This document shows, piece after piece, positions 35,311 to 48,470 of a DNA stretch of 64,000 nt. Position 1 is the first letter of the stretch. Each line of letters begins with the position of its first letter. The translations under genes and the position numbers were made by a program. This stretch comes from Straminergon stramineum (taxonomy: Eukaryota > Streptophyta > Bryopsida > Hypnales > Calliergonaceae). The notes beneath the pieces are model-generated. The model searched no databases and had not been told where the DNA came from. It saw nothing but the letters and a program-made list of their open reading frames with translations. Location: NCBI GenBank assembly GCA_963920665.1, contig OY987263.1, forward strand, positions 23,920,547 to 23,984,546, read 5' to 3'.

Positions 35311-37917
35311 ATGGGGAAGAAGGGGAAGTGGCTGACGTCCGTGAAGAAAGCTTTCAAGTCTCCAGTCAGGGATGGGGAGTATGAATCTGAAGCTGAGACC
35401 AGGGACCTGGATCTGTTCGGGGACATTCGTCCTCTGGCGGTGGTAAAGCTTCTCAACCTTCGTAGGAGGAACTGACTTTGTGATTGTGTTGCGTGTGGGC
35501 TATAGTCTGTTGAGGAAGTGAGGAATAGGGTAGTGGACAAATGAGGGAAAGAGGCGCTGGTCTGCACTCCACGGTGACTCTGCTGTGCCGACTTTGATAA
35601 GTGAGGTCATGCGAAAAATTGGAAGAGTCGGGAAGACAGGATGCAAGTACTTATGGTTGGCCTTTGATGTCAGGATTGTCACTGGTGAAACTTTGGCCTA
35701 CTGCCAAAGTGAGGAAATAGCTTCTTTGTTCTGGTTTTGTAGCGTAGGGGGAGTTGGGGTTGTTTGTTGAGCTCAAGCTTTGATGCAAGGGAGTGGGGTG
35801 CTATGCGTGCAGAGTCAGCAGCAGAGGCCGAAACAGAAGAATCGGCGATGGAGCTTCGGCAAGTTGGCGCTTTCGGACGACAGAGACTCAGAGAAGAAGA
35901 AGAAGAAGAAGAAGAAGGGTGATGCGCAGCAGCAGAGTGACCCATCGGTGATGTCGAACAGCAAGTTCACGATGTACATGTATCCATCGCAAGAAGAATG
36001 GGCAGCCGTGGTGATTCAGACTGCATTTCGGGGTTATCTGGTAGGCCTTGCACGAGCGATGGGATCGGTCGGGTAGAGTTTCGTTGGCATGTTGTTCTCC
36101 TTGCCATGTAATGAGATTGAAATGAGGGAAGCAACGTATGATGAGTTGGACTGATTTAAAGCTAATTGTTGCATGTCAATCCAGATTTTTCTAAGGGTTG
36201 TCAGTATGTGTTTGGTAATCTCTGCAAGGTTTGATATTGGGTATCATCGTGTTCCAATCGGTGCATTTGGCGTGGGATTCTACAGGCAAGGAAATCATTA
36301 CGGGCTCTGAGGGGCTTGGTGAGATTGCAGGCGTTCGTTCGAGGCCACAGAGTGACGCGGCAAGCTAATAAGACGATGAGAAGCATGCAGGCCCTGGCTC
36401 ACGTGCAGGGCAGGATCAGGGCCCATCGAGTTCGGATGTGCGAGGAAGGTCTGGCCGTGCAGCGGGGCCAGCCGTCATCCAAAAAAACCTTGGTGTGGAC
36501 CCTTTTTTTCCCTTTTTAATTTGCTTATTTGAGCGATGGATGTGGGTTGTAGCTGTTAGTTGAAAGTGGTGAATTTATCGGGTCACACAATCTGCACAAT
36601 TGTGTCCTGGGCATGGGATGCTGGAATCTGCCTGCAGTCTTGGATGAGTATGGTGAGCTCCAATTCCCTGGATAAGGAGAGAGCCGTAAAGCCAGGGGTT
36701 CAGGTTACGGATGGGGATGTGGTATTTTTCAGGAGGGTTTGACGGAAGCGGGATGGAACGACAACCAGTTGAGCGCACAACAGATCGAGACCAGAATGCA
36801 GGAGAGGCAAGTAGCGGTGCTGAAGAGGGAGCGAGCTATGATGTATGCGAAATCCCAACAGGTGTGGTACACTATTCCAAGACGCATAACCAACTGCAGT
36901 CCAAAGTTGGAATTAGCAGTACTTTGTGCCCTGTAAGCGGTAATGCAAGTGGTTGACAGTGTCGTAGTCCACAATGCCAGTATGGTGTGGAGATGGGATG
37001 CATCCCTGAGCTGACACAGGTGATATGTGTGGCAGATGCTGAGGGCGTCGCCAAAGTCCGTGCTGCCATTGTTCATCGAGTGCGAAGTGGAGAAGGGGCA
37101 CTGGGGATGGAGCTACATGGAGCGCTGGGCTTCAGCTCGGCCATGGGAGAGTCGTATCTTTGAGAACAACTCGGCACTGAAGGACGTGGTGGACGGGAGC
37201 GGGACGCGGAACGGGAGAGACTCCAGCAGTGATTCCAAGCACCAGACTGCGAACGGAAGACGCGCAAGCGTGGGCATCACGGGCTCCCAACAAGTGCGCG
37301 CCAGTGGTGAGTACACAAGCAATGGACAAGCCAAAGGCCACGCCGTTAACGGGAACGGCAGCACCGGTGTTCGGAGCTCGCAGGTGCTGAACGGGCAAGC
37401 AGGCTCAGGAGCGGGCTACCGGCAGTCGCGGGCGACCAGTCCCAGAAGTCGGTGCGGCAGCGACCAGCAGGAGGAGGTGGAGGATTCGGGCAGCGTGGCG
37501 TCCGGGTCGGCCACCACGCGCATGACCACCAGCATTCTCACGGACCCGCAGTTCGGGACACGGTACAGCAACTCGGGGCCGGTGCGGAACGGCGTCATCG
37601 TGGATACGGAGGTCAAGACGCCTACGGTGATGCCAGGCCACTTGCAGGCCACGCAGAGCGCGAAGAACAAGGCCAGGGCGCTCAGCCAGCCGCGGCAACG
37701 GACTGGCGGCAGCGGTGGCAGCGGCAGCAGTGCGTTCAAGACGCCAGCCACCATGAAGCGGCTGTCTTACTCCAAGTCAGACCAGAATGGTTCCAAAGCC
37801 ACATCAGACACAGAGGGCGTGAATTCACGGTATTCCGTGCAAGGGGGCAACAAGGTGGGGAAGCTGGGCAGTCGGCCAAAGAGCGGTGTGTTGCCTGGTC
37901 CTCATGGGTATGTTTAG
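35311..37917 (+). CDS. IQ67-domain (IQD) calmodulin-binding protein
   Basis: IQD proteins are plant calmodulin-binding scaffolds on microtubules, the plasma membrane or in the nucleus. Exons 35311-35442, 35813-36040, 36286-36492, 36733-36861 and 37036-37917, all phase 0, give 525 aa. The N-terminus MGKKGKWLTSVKKAF and the RRWSFGK block are typical. The IQ67 domain spans about residues 108-180: WAAVVIQTAFRGYL, then ARKSLRALRGLVRLQAFVRG, then RRVTRQANKTMRSMQAL-type and RIRAHRVRMCEEG segments, with the phase-0 intron between RGYL and ARK that is conserved in the family. Next come EIQ-like KRERAMMYAKSQQ and GWSYMERWASARPWE. The tail is basic, Ser/Gly-rich and ends with KRLSYSKSD. The exon 3/4 junction is the least certain: the GTGTGG donor adds about 11 atypical residues. 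A polylysine tract lies in exon 2. Confidence 0.92.
35896..35918 (+). repeat. GAA microsatellite encoding polylysine in the IQD gene
   Basis: A run of GAA/AAG triplets encodes about eight consecutive lysines between the RRWSFGK block and the IQ67 domain. It is in frame and follows acidic DDRDSE residues. It is likely to vary in length between individuals and adds to the strongly basic character usual for IQD proteins. Confidence 0.8.
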
Positions 37918-39202
37918 TTTCACTTGTATGTCTCTTCCATGGTCTCTTCCATGTAGGTGGGATTCCCTGTGCCTTTGGAGGTTCGGTTTTGGAAGTCTGC
38001 TAATTATTTATAGGATTGATGCTCACTGAAGTGTATGAATCTTGCTTCTGGTGGAGCTAGTGTAGAGATAGCTTAGTGCGTGATATATTGCGGCACTCAA
38101 GGGCTGCTGTTTAGATTGTGTCATGGAATGGAATGTGTATTTTTTGGTACAATTATTTGGAAACCTCCAGGTGGCGTCTGTGTTTGGGAGGATGTTTTGG
38201 TACGTGATGAGTTTTCTTTTTATCCTTTGAAATCTTTCAAATTTCTCTGGGTGTTTTTTTTGGCCCACTCTGAAGTTTATCCGGGTGTTTTTTTGGTGTG
38301 GATCGGTTCGCTTTTTGATATGTGCTTTTTTGTTGTAACCTACTTAACTATTAATTTTGGTATTGGTGGTGTAATGGAGTTGAATTGTTCACTTGGTTCT
38401 TCTAACATTTGACTGTAGTTGGACACTGTCTTATCGATGCTCCATTGTTTTGAGGTTATCAATGGTTCCTTTCTGGATATATCTTCTACTCCGGCCTTCC
38501 TCTTGACACTTCTTATCTAGTTTCAAGTGTTTCATAAATTTACTCATTGCGTCCGGCAGATCTTTGTTGGTAGACTACAACGAGTGCTGATTTTCTGCTG
38601 ACATCTTTGGCGTTCTCTTTTGTGTTGAACTTCCGGTAAATCTGACTACATTATCCTAAATTAGTACGCACTATACACAACATACAGTGTATTTAAGTGG
38701 AGTAATGGTTCACATGATTAAGCTTGCTTTTCGTTCATATCAATGGTAGCACAATGCAGACCCTACCTCTTGTTCTTCCAACTCTTCCATATTTCAGAAT
38801 ACCACGAGAGTGCATTTGACAAACATGTGACAAGCGCACAAAATATTATATCTGTTTCATCTTCACAGATTCGAAAATTTGTGACACAAGATATCACAAA
38901 TTGCGAAGTCTATCATAAAAGAAAAGACATGGATGATTTTGCATGGGATTGTAAGAATTTGACGAAGCTACTTCACATAGTACAAATCACAGGTGCTCAA
39001 TAAACTGACACCTTAGTACAAGTTAGGGTTACTTATGAATTTGCTTGAATTCTCTTGCTACTTAGCTCTAACTTAACAGAAAGACAGCAACCTAATATTG
39101 TAGGAAAATAGTTACCACTTTTGGTGTATACTATGCACTAATTTTTGCCAGTATTTGATGTATTGAATGCACGAATACCATGAAAACCATATCACGTCCT
39201 TA
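37918..39202. other. Intergenic region between convergent IQD and AUX/LAX genes
   Basis: The two genes converge here, so both 3' UTRs should lie in this stretch. Frames such as 38080-38412 (+) look like AT-rich chance frames. I see no further gene or repeat. Confidence 0.6.
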
Positions 39203-42200
39203 CTAACATTGATAGCAGGCTTGGAATAAACCGAAACTTTTGACTTGCATAGTAAGATTTGATATACTTGCGTAGCTGCCAAATCCAACGCCCATAGTAG
39301 CAATTATTGCAATTACCAAAAAATTCACCACCATGATGCTTGGCCACCCTATAAATCTTCTCACTTTGCCTGGTTTTTCAGCCTCATTCTGCACACGTTA
39401 ATCATCATTAATATCATCATTCCAATTCATTCGAATGTAAGTAACAAATGAAATGGAATCAATTCAAGATAAATGAAACAATAAACCACTTTCTTTCTTT
39501 CTTTCTTTCTTTAAGGAGAAATATTGTTACGAATGTTTGTACCTCTCGAGCTTTCGGATTCCAAAAAGTGATGGTGTATGCAATTGTAGGAATGATGAAC
39601 ACTGAGAAGCTCATGAAGAGGGATCCTATGATGGAGTTCAGCGGGCCAAAAAAAGGAATCATGAGAGCAAGAAACCATAACAAAAGGCCAATTGGAATTC
39701 GGACCAACACTCGAATGAGGTAGTGTGCTTGATGTACACCCCAATATTTTTCCCACATGAAATTAAGGGGCATGATGTAGATCCCAAATGCTATCGCCTG
39801 TCATCCCCCCCCCCAAAAAAAAATTTCATAAGTTGATGTTAGCTAAATACAAAATAACACACATCAATTATACGAGGAAAATGAGGTCGATTGTATTCAA
39901 TGGATAGTATCATAAATAGCTCCAATGCAAATGCTTTAAAGAGACAAAGATTGAAATCTTAGTCAATTACCTGGTGAATGATCATGAAGATGAGAGCCGT
40001 ATCTCGACCATTTGAGCTTGGTAATATGCCCAACGCATTATTATGGGTCAAAAGCTTATCCCCATATGCCCAATAAAGGGCATAAGAATGTGGGATTGTA
40101 ATGAATAATACATAGATTGAACAGGCCACGTATACATATTTGTATCTGACAGGTTTCCACATTGCGTGCATAATCTCGCTGCACAACATTCCGGTCCAAC
40201 AATACATGAATTCACTTATGCGTCCTTGCACATATCAACTGATTCATTGAAAAATTAGAAACTTTCAATATATTGATTGAAAATTCATATCAATACATAT
40301 ATTAATTGATGGATTGAATTGTCGCCGAGAACTTGGTATTGCAAACTTACATGGTGACAGCATGCCCTCCACTACCAAATAAAATGTTGGTAGTGCCTGT
40401 GAAGAACAACCGTATGTTTTGGGGAGCGGAATGTTTCACGCCAGGGGACTGTCAGGATCCAATTCCACCTCACAATTTCAGCACTGGATTCAACACTACA
40501 TTCTAATTAATGTGACTGATTCGAACTTTAGAAACAACAAAGGTGATCATCGATGAGACTCAATTTCAAGGCAATGAGAGTTTTACTAAAATCTGGCAGT
40601 CTGTTGCCGAATCTAACCCTCACGTATGGTCTCATTGTGCAAAACATTGGCGCATTACTTGGTAAACTAACAATCTTAGAAGATTAATTACCTGGCCGTG
40701 AGCAAGGGCGGAGCTCAACATGTACCACGAAGTGTAGGTGGTTGTCAATGCACCCACAAATGAGAAGACTCGAAAATTGTGAAAAGAGGGCAAAAGATCC
40801 ACCCAGAGCGAAGCAGCTCCAAAAATCAATGCCCATGTCCTCTTACTTAGATGCGGGTTCAAATAATAGGCACTACTGCAATAATAAGCACAATTCTTTC
40901 GTATCAAATCAACTCGTAACAAGGAAGCAAAGCGGCTAAGATTTTAATTTACATACTAAGAGCAACATTCGGTACGTTGATTGTAAAGAATAACAAAACG
41001 AAACTGAAAATATATTATTACTACATACATTCATGGAGATTCCAATTTGAACTACAGTAGTCGACTTACCTGGCACAAGCAATAATTTGAATTGTTGCAA
41101 CTGCGCCTACTGTAATGATGTTGAAGAAGAGGGATATTCTCATGGCCCATCTGCCTACAAGTTCTCCCAAAAGCTCATGGTACTGTTGCACCACAAAGCA
41201 AACAATTTCAAAAACAAACAACCTTCTTCATATCTCTGCAACAATTCCCTACCGACGTTACAATGTGGACCCTCGGAAGGTGCGAATTCCTTGTCAGTTA
41301 AGAGTTTCGAAATCCTTAACTTACAAACATCATGAATAAGATTCCTCCATTGGTTCTAGAACATGTGAAATCAAACTCAAAATGTAAGACGACCTGTGTG
41401 AGGTCCTCATATCGACATTTTAAGTTCGAGCAATCATAGTGTTCAAACACTGTGGTTTGCTAATTTCTCTTCAGACCTTCGCCGGGGCATGAATTCTACA
41501 ATATGGATATCTACTGTAAGACCGTGAAGGATTCATTTAGTTTATGTGGAAATCAAAGGAACAAATGAACCTCAAAGATTTGCAGGCCACAACATAAGAT
41601 CTGTATTGAATTGACTCAATTTTATGATTAAATTCACCTGAACTCTTCATTAACCCATAAATTAACAATGTACAGAATGTACATTGTAATTGATTTCAAG
41701 TCACATCAGGAAGGTAACCCCCCATTGCATCAGTACTGTTGTAGTATTGTTGCAATGGGCAACAGTCCAATATTGAAATTGTACTGTCACAATACTGCAA
41801 ATAGTATTGCAACAATGCATTTTCAGTAGGTATATTGAAAATGTATTGTCGCAATACTATTTGCAGTATTGCGACAATATCATTTCAATATTGGACTGTT
41901 AACCCATAGCAACAGTACTGATGTAGTACTTGTGTTGAACAATTTGTTCATCAGTTCGTTTGTTACAATTCACCAAAAACAAAGCATTCTTGCAAAGACT
42001 CTTAAGAGAGGAGTTTTTAGTTACAGTGTCCACCTCGAAACTCAATATCACATTCCATAATTTTACTGTAAGGAATTCAACGGACCCCAGTCACCTCACT
42101 TGAACAACACTAATTTATTCTATTAGTACGTGTGACACTAATTTACCAACTTAGTCACACTGTTTGATATACATTTATGTTTGTGAAGTCCGTTGTGATT

Positions 42201-43785
42201 ACTGTATTGTACTAATCTGTTCAATATTCTTTTATCGTGGCACTAATTTTGCAGTGACATTAATTTGCACACTCACTAATAGGCTAAATTACTATGGTTC
42301 AGCAACTTAATCAAGCTAATAATTAATGGTATGCAATAACACTCTTTGAATGTACTAGGCCTGGCTTTCAAATCAATTGATGTCTTAATGGGCGTCTTAC
42401 AGATGAGCAGGTCTTATTTAGGGGAGGGCAGGTCGATTGTTATTACTGTTGTTGGCAACAAGAGCTCGCCAGCACTACAGAAGAAAAGTTAATGCAGCAA
42501 TGCCAGAAAACAGGCTAGAAAAAAATAGTACTCACTTGAATCACGTGCCTTTTGAAATCGACGCCTTCCCTCTCCTTGCGAGTTCGATACTCCACATACA
42601 AGCGTGCCAACAGGTAGCACGTGTACACGCCGATGGTGACGTAAAGCAAATGGACAATCAAGCCCAGCTTATACCCCATTTGCGCATACGAGGTGGGCAT
42701 CGTCAAGATGACTTGCCCCACCTGCATTAATTTTGTGTAAGGCCACCACACAAGCCTCTTAATTAGCTCCTTAAATTTTCAATCTCAACTGTAAGTTAAC
42801 AGTCAAGACGAATGCTTCAATTCGATCAAAAGACATTCAAATGGGCATTCAATTAAAAGACATCGATCGCTGTACTCTAACTAACTGAGCTCCTCGCTTT
42901 GAAATCGTCAGCTTCCATTTCCAATTGGGTCCTAATTGTGACACCCAACGAAATTCGACACTCTAGCAAGCTCTTGCATATGTTGAGAATACACTAACGG
43001 CAAAATCCCGGTATAGGAGAGAGAATATGTTCGTTAATTAGAGCGTAGCCAGCAGCTGAGTGCACAAGGGAAGATGAACTGCATGGTGAACCACGTACAC
43101 TAGAACTTTTTGTGGGTTCCCTAGCTCCGCATACTGGGGTTTTGCCGAATGTATATTACACAACCTCAGCATCAGAAGTCATGTTCGACGTTTAAAATCA
43201 GCCACCATGTAAAAACTTCGAACCTTCAAAACCTTTGCATACTGGATCCCAATAATGCATTCTGGGGAGATTTGCATTAGAATCCGGCCTACTTGATTCA
43301 CTTACAAGAATATTTTAAAAATTGGTCATTTTAGCAACAGCAACGGACTAGGATAGGTACGCGTCTACGCTCAGCGATCGATTATCATAATGAGTTTGGT
43401 TCCCAAACCACGGAAACGGAAAGCATGAACAGGACATTCAAGTGCTGCTCAGGTGACACTACCGCCTGAAATTAATGTACACCAACGATGCACTCTCTGA
43501 GAGTCTGCACGGAATATAATTTCAATGGGTGTCTCGGACATTAGCTAGATAGAAGAAATGACATGTTTGTTAACACATGTATACCTGTGCCGACACCGCG
43601 TTGAGCCACGCGTCGTAGACAGAGCCGCCATGCCAAATCACCTTCTTCACCAACGACGACGAGCCCGATGAGGGACCCTTGCTCAGATCGTCCTCATGCG
43701 TCCCGTTGTTGGCAATCCCCCCATGGCCATTCTCAACCTCCACGTCCGCGTTGCCTCCCTTTCCAGAGCCGGTAGTCGACTCCAT
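39203..43785 (-). CDS. AUX1/LAX-like auxin/amino-acid permease (divergent)
   Basis: Family members are plasma-membrane proton symporters that import indole-3-acetic acid. Exons in transcript order: 43585-43785, 42536-42721, 41070-41182, 40692-40875, 40351-40448, 39971-40178, 39543-39797, 39203-39388. Phases agree and give 476 aa, close to the usual 480-490. Family landmarks: WHGGSVYDAWLNAVSAQV near residue 51, LYVEYRTRKEREG, HLSKRTWALIFGA, PSFHNFRVFSF, SGGHAVTIEIMHAMWKP, YWAYGDKLL, PFFGPLNSIIGS and the end SFGLFQACYQC. About ten hydrophobic segments are present. The long Gly/Asn/Ser-rich N-terminus and changes in the first transmembrane block (GQVILTMPTSYAQMGY where canonical AUX1 has AQVLLTLPYSFSQLGM) mark it as divergent, so its substrate may differ. 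Intron 2 contains a large hairpin. Confidence 0.92.
39487..39513 (+). repeat. TTTC microsatellite in intron 7 of the AUX/LAX-like gene
   Basis: Six or so TTTC units lie about 30 bases downstream, in transcript direction, of the exon 7 donor at 39541-39542. It reads as a GAAA tract on the transcribed strand. It is a simple repeat with no further signal. Confidence 0.75.
41727..41926. repeat. Long hairpin (foldback MITE) in intron 2 of the AUX/LAX-like gene
   Basis: Two arms of about 90 bases, roughly 41727-41819 and 41835-41926, are inverted near-copies: GCATCAGTACTGTTG pairs with CAACAGTACTGATG, and ACAGTCCAATATTGAAA and ATACTGCAAATAGTATTG recur inverted. The loop is about 15 bases. The hairpin lies wholly inside the 1.35-kb intron, so a pre-mRNA would fold there. 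I see no clear target-site duplication. Confidence 0.8.
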
Positions 43786-43887
43786 AAGTTTTTCTTACAC
43801 GGACTGCAATTCAGTTAAGAGAGATCGATCAATACTCACAACATTCACAGCTCTGGCAGCGATGGAGTCCCGCGAGGGAAGTATCTA

Positions 43888-43920
43888 GCTTAGCTGAGCT
43901 TAGCTTAGCTTAGCTTAGCT
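43888..43920 (-). repeat. TAGCT tandem repeat upstream of the AUX/LAX-like start
   Basis: Five or six TAGCT/TGAGCT units lie about 100-135 bases upstream of the ATG, in the presumed promoter or 5' UTR. No specific binding site is claimed. Confidence 0.7.
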
Positions 43921-46900
43921 ATCCAAACAAGACAGTGCTCCCCTCCCCAGGGCGTGGCTTGTCTGTAACTCACAATCTGCAGAGTACAAATACCACGTAC
44001 TGAAGTCTCTTGCCAAGCTGATTTAGCTGACTCCACTTTACACAGCAAGCAGAGCACAGTAACGTACACTCGGTCACAACTCTGGCATGGCAGATTGGCA
44101 GGGATGGTCAACCGACGACAAAACAAGCTTACATTGCCAGATCGACAAGGCAGTACGTCCCTCGATCTAGCTCGCTCTGCCCTGAGCTTGTAAACGAGCT
44201 CTTCTGAACAAACTACAGCCCGGCTTGCTTGAGTTACGTTTTCAAGCGTGCGCGCGTCCAAGCCTAGTCTGGAATCGATGAGCTTCGTTATATAGAAACT
44301 CAGACGATCCGAATCACCCAAACCAAGGCGTCATCCGGGGGACTGGGAAAAATCTGAAGGAAAGCTAGACTCGGACGTGGGATGCAGCTACTGTAACTAG
44401 CTAGCTAGGCAAGTTGATCCGATTCCAAAAGCCTTGGACGTAGCTAGCTAGCTACTGGTGGAAGGGTAGTCAGCCGACTGTCACGTACTGTACTTGCATT
44501 TGCTTTGAAATTGGAACACAGGCTAGCCAGTCGAACTCCCTGGCCTGAAATAAAGTTTATAAATTATATATGTCACAGCGCAACACGTGATTAATGAGAC
44601 CTAAAATAATTTCTTGTGAGAAGAAGGCTGCTTCGATCATTCGCTTGTGTTCAGTTGTTTGAGTGATCGTGTGGAGGAAGTGAAATTGGTGGCAGTTTTC
44701 TTATGGAAAGGTACAAGCGTGCACGTTATGTGGCCATTTGGTATAAGGTAAGTAGGAGGTCCATATAGTGTGGCTTGGACTCTACAAGCGTCCTGGAACT
44801 CTGAGGTACATTTTGCTTCCTCAGTACAAATAGTGTACAGTACATTTCAGGAGGTGGACGTTTTTAGTGATCAGTATGTTTCAACTTCAAAATTCCATTA
44901 CTAGTTCCAGGAAGCTCTAAAAATTATGAAACGACCTGAATTAGAGAACAATTCCATTTGTAGCTTTATAACTCTTCAATTGTGATTTAATAGATGAGTT
45001 ATGATACAATTCTATTTACATACTATCATGATCATTAAGTTACTCTGTATTGAAAAGTATTTGTTCCATGTTTTCCTGATCAAATACCACCAAATACATA
45101 ATATATCATATGGCCACAAAGGGCTTTCAGGCCCTTCTAGGGTTAATATTGTTGATGGAGGATTAGATTTCAATTCCATTGAGAGTACAAATAGCCTAGG
45201 ATTTCATGATGTGGTCACTGGCCATTGGTTGTTTGCCTTTGAACGAAATAAAGTAAAACCACCCATTACGGACCTTTTATCCATTGCGGATTCCTAAGAA
45301 TGAGCCCATTACAATTTTCTTTTTAGTTTTCAAAATTTAGGCCACATTCAATGTCTTAGCTAACTTGAATGGAGTAATTAGTGACTACAATAGGAACTTT
45401 CAATTTTTTAGTGTTAGTTCATTGCAGGAAGTGCTTTTTTCAAGTCTTATGTGTTAGAAAATATTGTGACCGCAATAGGTGAGTAAGATGAGTGTTATGG
45501 ATTAGTTTTTGTTGGATTTGGAGTAGTCTACAGGCTTTAATGGGTTGAACACTTCAAAAATTCATAACAAATCCACACTTTGTCGAAAAAATATAGTTTC
45601 AAATGTTCTTGCCATTTCTATCACTTGTCTTTCTTTGGAAAAAAATAGAAAATTTCAGAAACAACAAGAGGGCAAACCCCCCATTTGGTCCATAATGGGT
45701 TGTTTTACCTTATATCTACATATGAACAACTTGACAAGGTGAAATTTTTAGATGTTTTGAGCATATTTGGTATTCGATATGAATTTTTCTGAAAGAATTC
45801 ACAATAATTTCAAATTTTCACCCAAAAAATTGAATTTTTTGTTACTTAGAGAAGACATGTGATTCCATCTCTACAAAATAAAAAATAGATTCATATTTCA
45901 AGGTTAATTATTTGGAGGGTCTGCCACAGAGTAATTCGTTGCATTTCCAAAGACAAATTGGTAATCACTTGAAATGCAATATAACATTTTAGATGGAAAT
46001 TTTTGATGCACATATCTTCATTTAGTTTTATATAAATTTTATATGAAGTGTATATAATACTTAACATTTCATTTGCATTGTAAATACTTCATCCATAATT
46101 ATAGATGGAAATATTTCATCCCTCTAGTAAGAATCACAACTATAGTAAAGGCTTTATCAATGATACACTACATTCAAGTTGCTCCATCAACGTCTTAACA
46201 ATACAAGATTATAAGTGAACTTTGATTTGTTCTAAGTGTGAAAACACATAATCAACTGAAATTTTGCTTTTTGTAATTGATTTCTAGCTTAATATAAAAT
46301 AAACATGCAAATTTTTAAAAGGCACAAGTTTCTAGACTTGTTGTAGGGGAAAGGCTCAAAGTTTACATGTATGGTGAATGGAACTCTACCTCATTGCATG
46401 GTGAAAGGAGACTTTGCATTACATTGAGTTTTCCTATTTTTGAAAAAATGAAATTAGCTTCACCTACAAAATTTTATTTTAACTAGAAAATTTTATTTTT
46501 GTGAAAATTGATACAATACAATAATATTCCAACCTAAGATAATTTGATTATTTGTTAAATAACATGACTTTTGATAGATTACTATCACATGCATGAATGG
46601 AACAAATTAATGTAAGGTTGACCAAATAAGTAATTCAGCATTGTTCTAAGTTTTATATTGAAATTTTTTGTAGGATCTTCTTCAAAATGAGTCAAAAGGA
46701 AAATGATTATAGATAATCTTAGAATGCATTTTGGGGACAAGGTATGAGTAAACTATGAATATTCAAAGTATTGAAAATAGGTGTTTCTAAAACCAACCCT
46801 AAACTCTCATGAATAAGGCATGTCAAATGTGCCACTAATCCTAAATCGCCATCTTTACTTTGCGTACATCTCCAAAATCAATTATGTACCTATGTAGAAG

Positions 46901-48470
46901 AAATTGTTTTAGAACCAAACTTTGTTCTTTCAAAACTTTTGCACGTAGGATCACAATGTCACATTCTCTAGTGTGTTGGAAACTCTTTTCAAGTTCCTAC
47001 AAGGGAATATGAAAATTTGACCATTCTAATCATAGTAAATATTCATAGGAACAAAAAGTTGTGGTTTGGAGGGTACTCACCTTAGAGGGAGTACATTTCA
47101 AGCAAGAATCTATAGGGATTAGTTTTCAAAAGGGGTCAGAATTAGGCATAAGGTCAGACCACCCATTTCCAACCAGCGCCCCATTCCTACCCTTGTAGGA
47201 TGCACTATATGGAACCAAGGTTGGAACAAATTTACATCCAAAGTTTGGAATGTTTTTTCCCTCCTTTTCAAGGTTGGAACTAATAAGATCATGATAATGG
47301 TCCAAAGTAGTGAGCAAGAAAGTAGGAAGTAGTGAGTGGGAAAATAATTCTTGAATGATTGGAATTGGAAGAGTCTAGACATTGGATATGGTTTCTAAGC
47401 ACTTTAATTTTGGCTTCCAAATTTCATAGTAATTTCAATTTGGAGAATAAAATTACGAAAAATTTGTAATCCCTATATTTCCTATCTTTCAACTCATGAA
47501 ATTTTTGCATCAACTTGTATAGCTCATGATTTGTTGCAAAATTGCTCAACCGTAATGACCAAAGGAGGGGGGTACTTTAAAAATGGGCCAAAATTGCTAA
47601 GAACTTGAGCATTTTTTGGCTCATTTTTTCTTGAGATTGGATAGAATGTAACTATAGGATAGGATCTTCTAGTTCATATATGGAGTGAGCACCTCAAAAA
47701 GTTTCAGATTATTTGACAACATGATTTAGGAGATATTTAAGTTTGAAGTTTTATTTGGGTCAATGGAAATACATGGCATTGCACTTCGAAGGAGCATGTC
47801 ATTGTGAGAACATTTTGAAATGATGACCTTTTTTTCATTGAAAGACAGAAGAGTTGTGAATGTACATGTAAAATTTCAAAATATTCCTAGCATTTTTTCC
47901 ATTCACGGTGGAGCTTGCAATGCACGATGGTTAGTGAAATGAGAGTAGTGTTTATAAGAGAGAAAAAATAGGACGCTTGTCTTTTCTTTAAACTCCTTGG
48001 ATCTGTCCTTTTTGAGGTGGGCAAAAATCACATTGGTTGGCTGATTTTTTAGTCCATACCCAAACCAACCAACCAACCCCAAATGAGTTGTAAACTACAC
48101 TACTCTACTTAACTTTGAAAATTTCCACCACGCAAAGTTTAATTTGGAATTGGATGAAACTACTACCATTGGATTCATGTTGCAATCTTTTTTCTAGAAA
48201 TAATTTTTATTTAAGAAGAAAAAACTCAAAATTTGAGAACGGAAAGTTAAAAAAAAAAGAGGCAGTGACCAAAAAATGTTTGCTTGGGTCATTAGATGTA
48301 AGTTATTGGCTATGGGTGGTTCAACCTTAAAGTGGGCTTCCATTAGGGGTTGGGGCCAGAGAAGTTCACTAATCAACAGTGGACAGGGAGTTCTAGAAAA
48401 AACGGACACCCATTCCATCGATGATTGGTGGACTTCACCAGCCTCGACTCCTAATGAAAGCTTGCCTTTA

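Noticed and set aside
37405..37754. Antisense frames over the last IQD exon
   Set aside because: They arise from the G+C-rich Ser/Gly/Arg codons of the sense exon. The sense frame carries family motifs.
44380..44460. Repeated CTAGCTAGCTAG motifs upstream of the AUX/LAX-like gene
   Set aside because: Short self-complementary simple sequence only. No defined regulatory element can be named from it.
45120..45150. CTTCTAGGGTTAA, matching a piggyBac-type right end with TTAA
   Set aside because: No inverted partner with TTAA was found within about 1.5 kb, so a single end is not enough to call an element.
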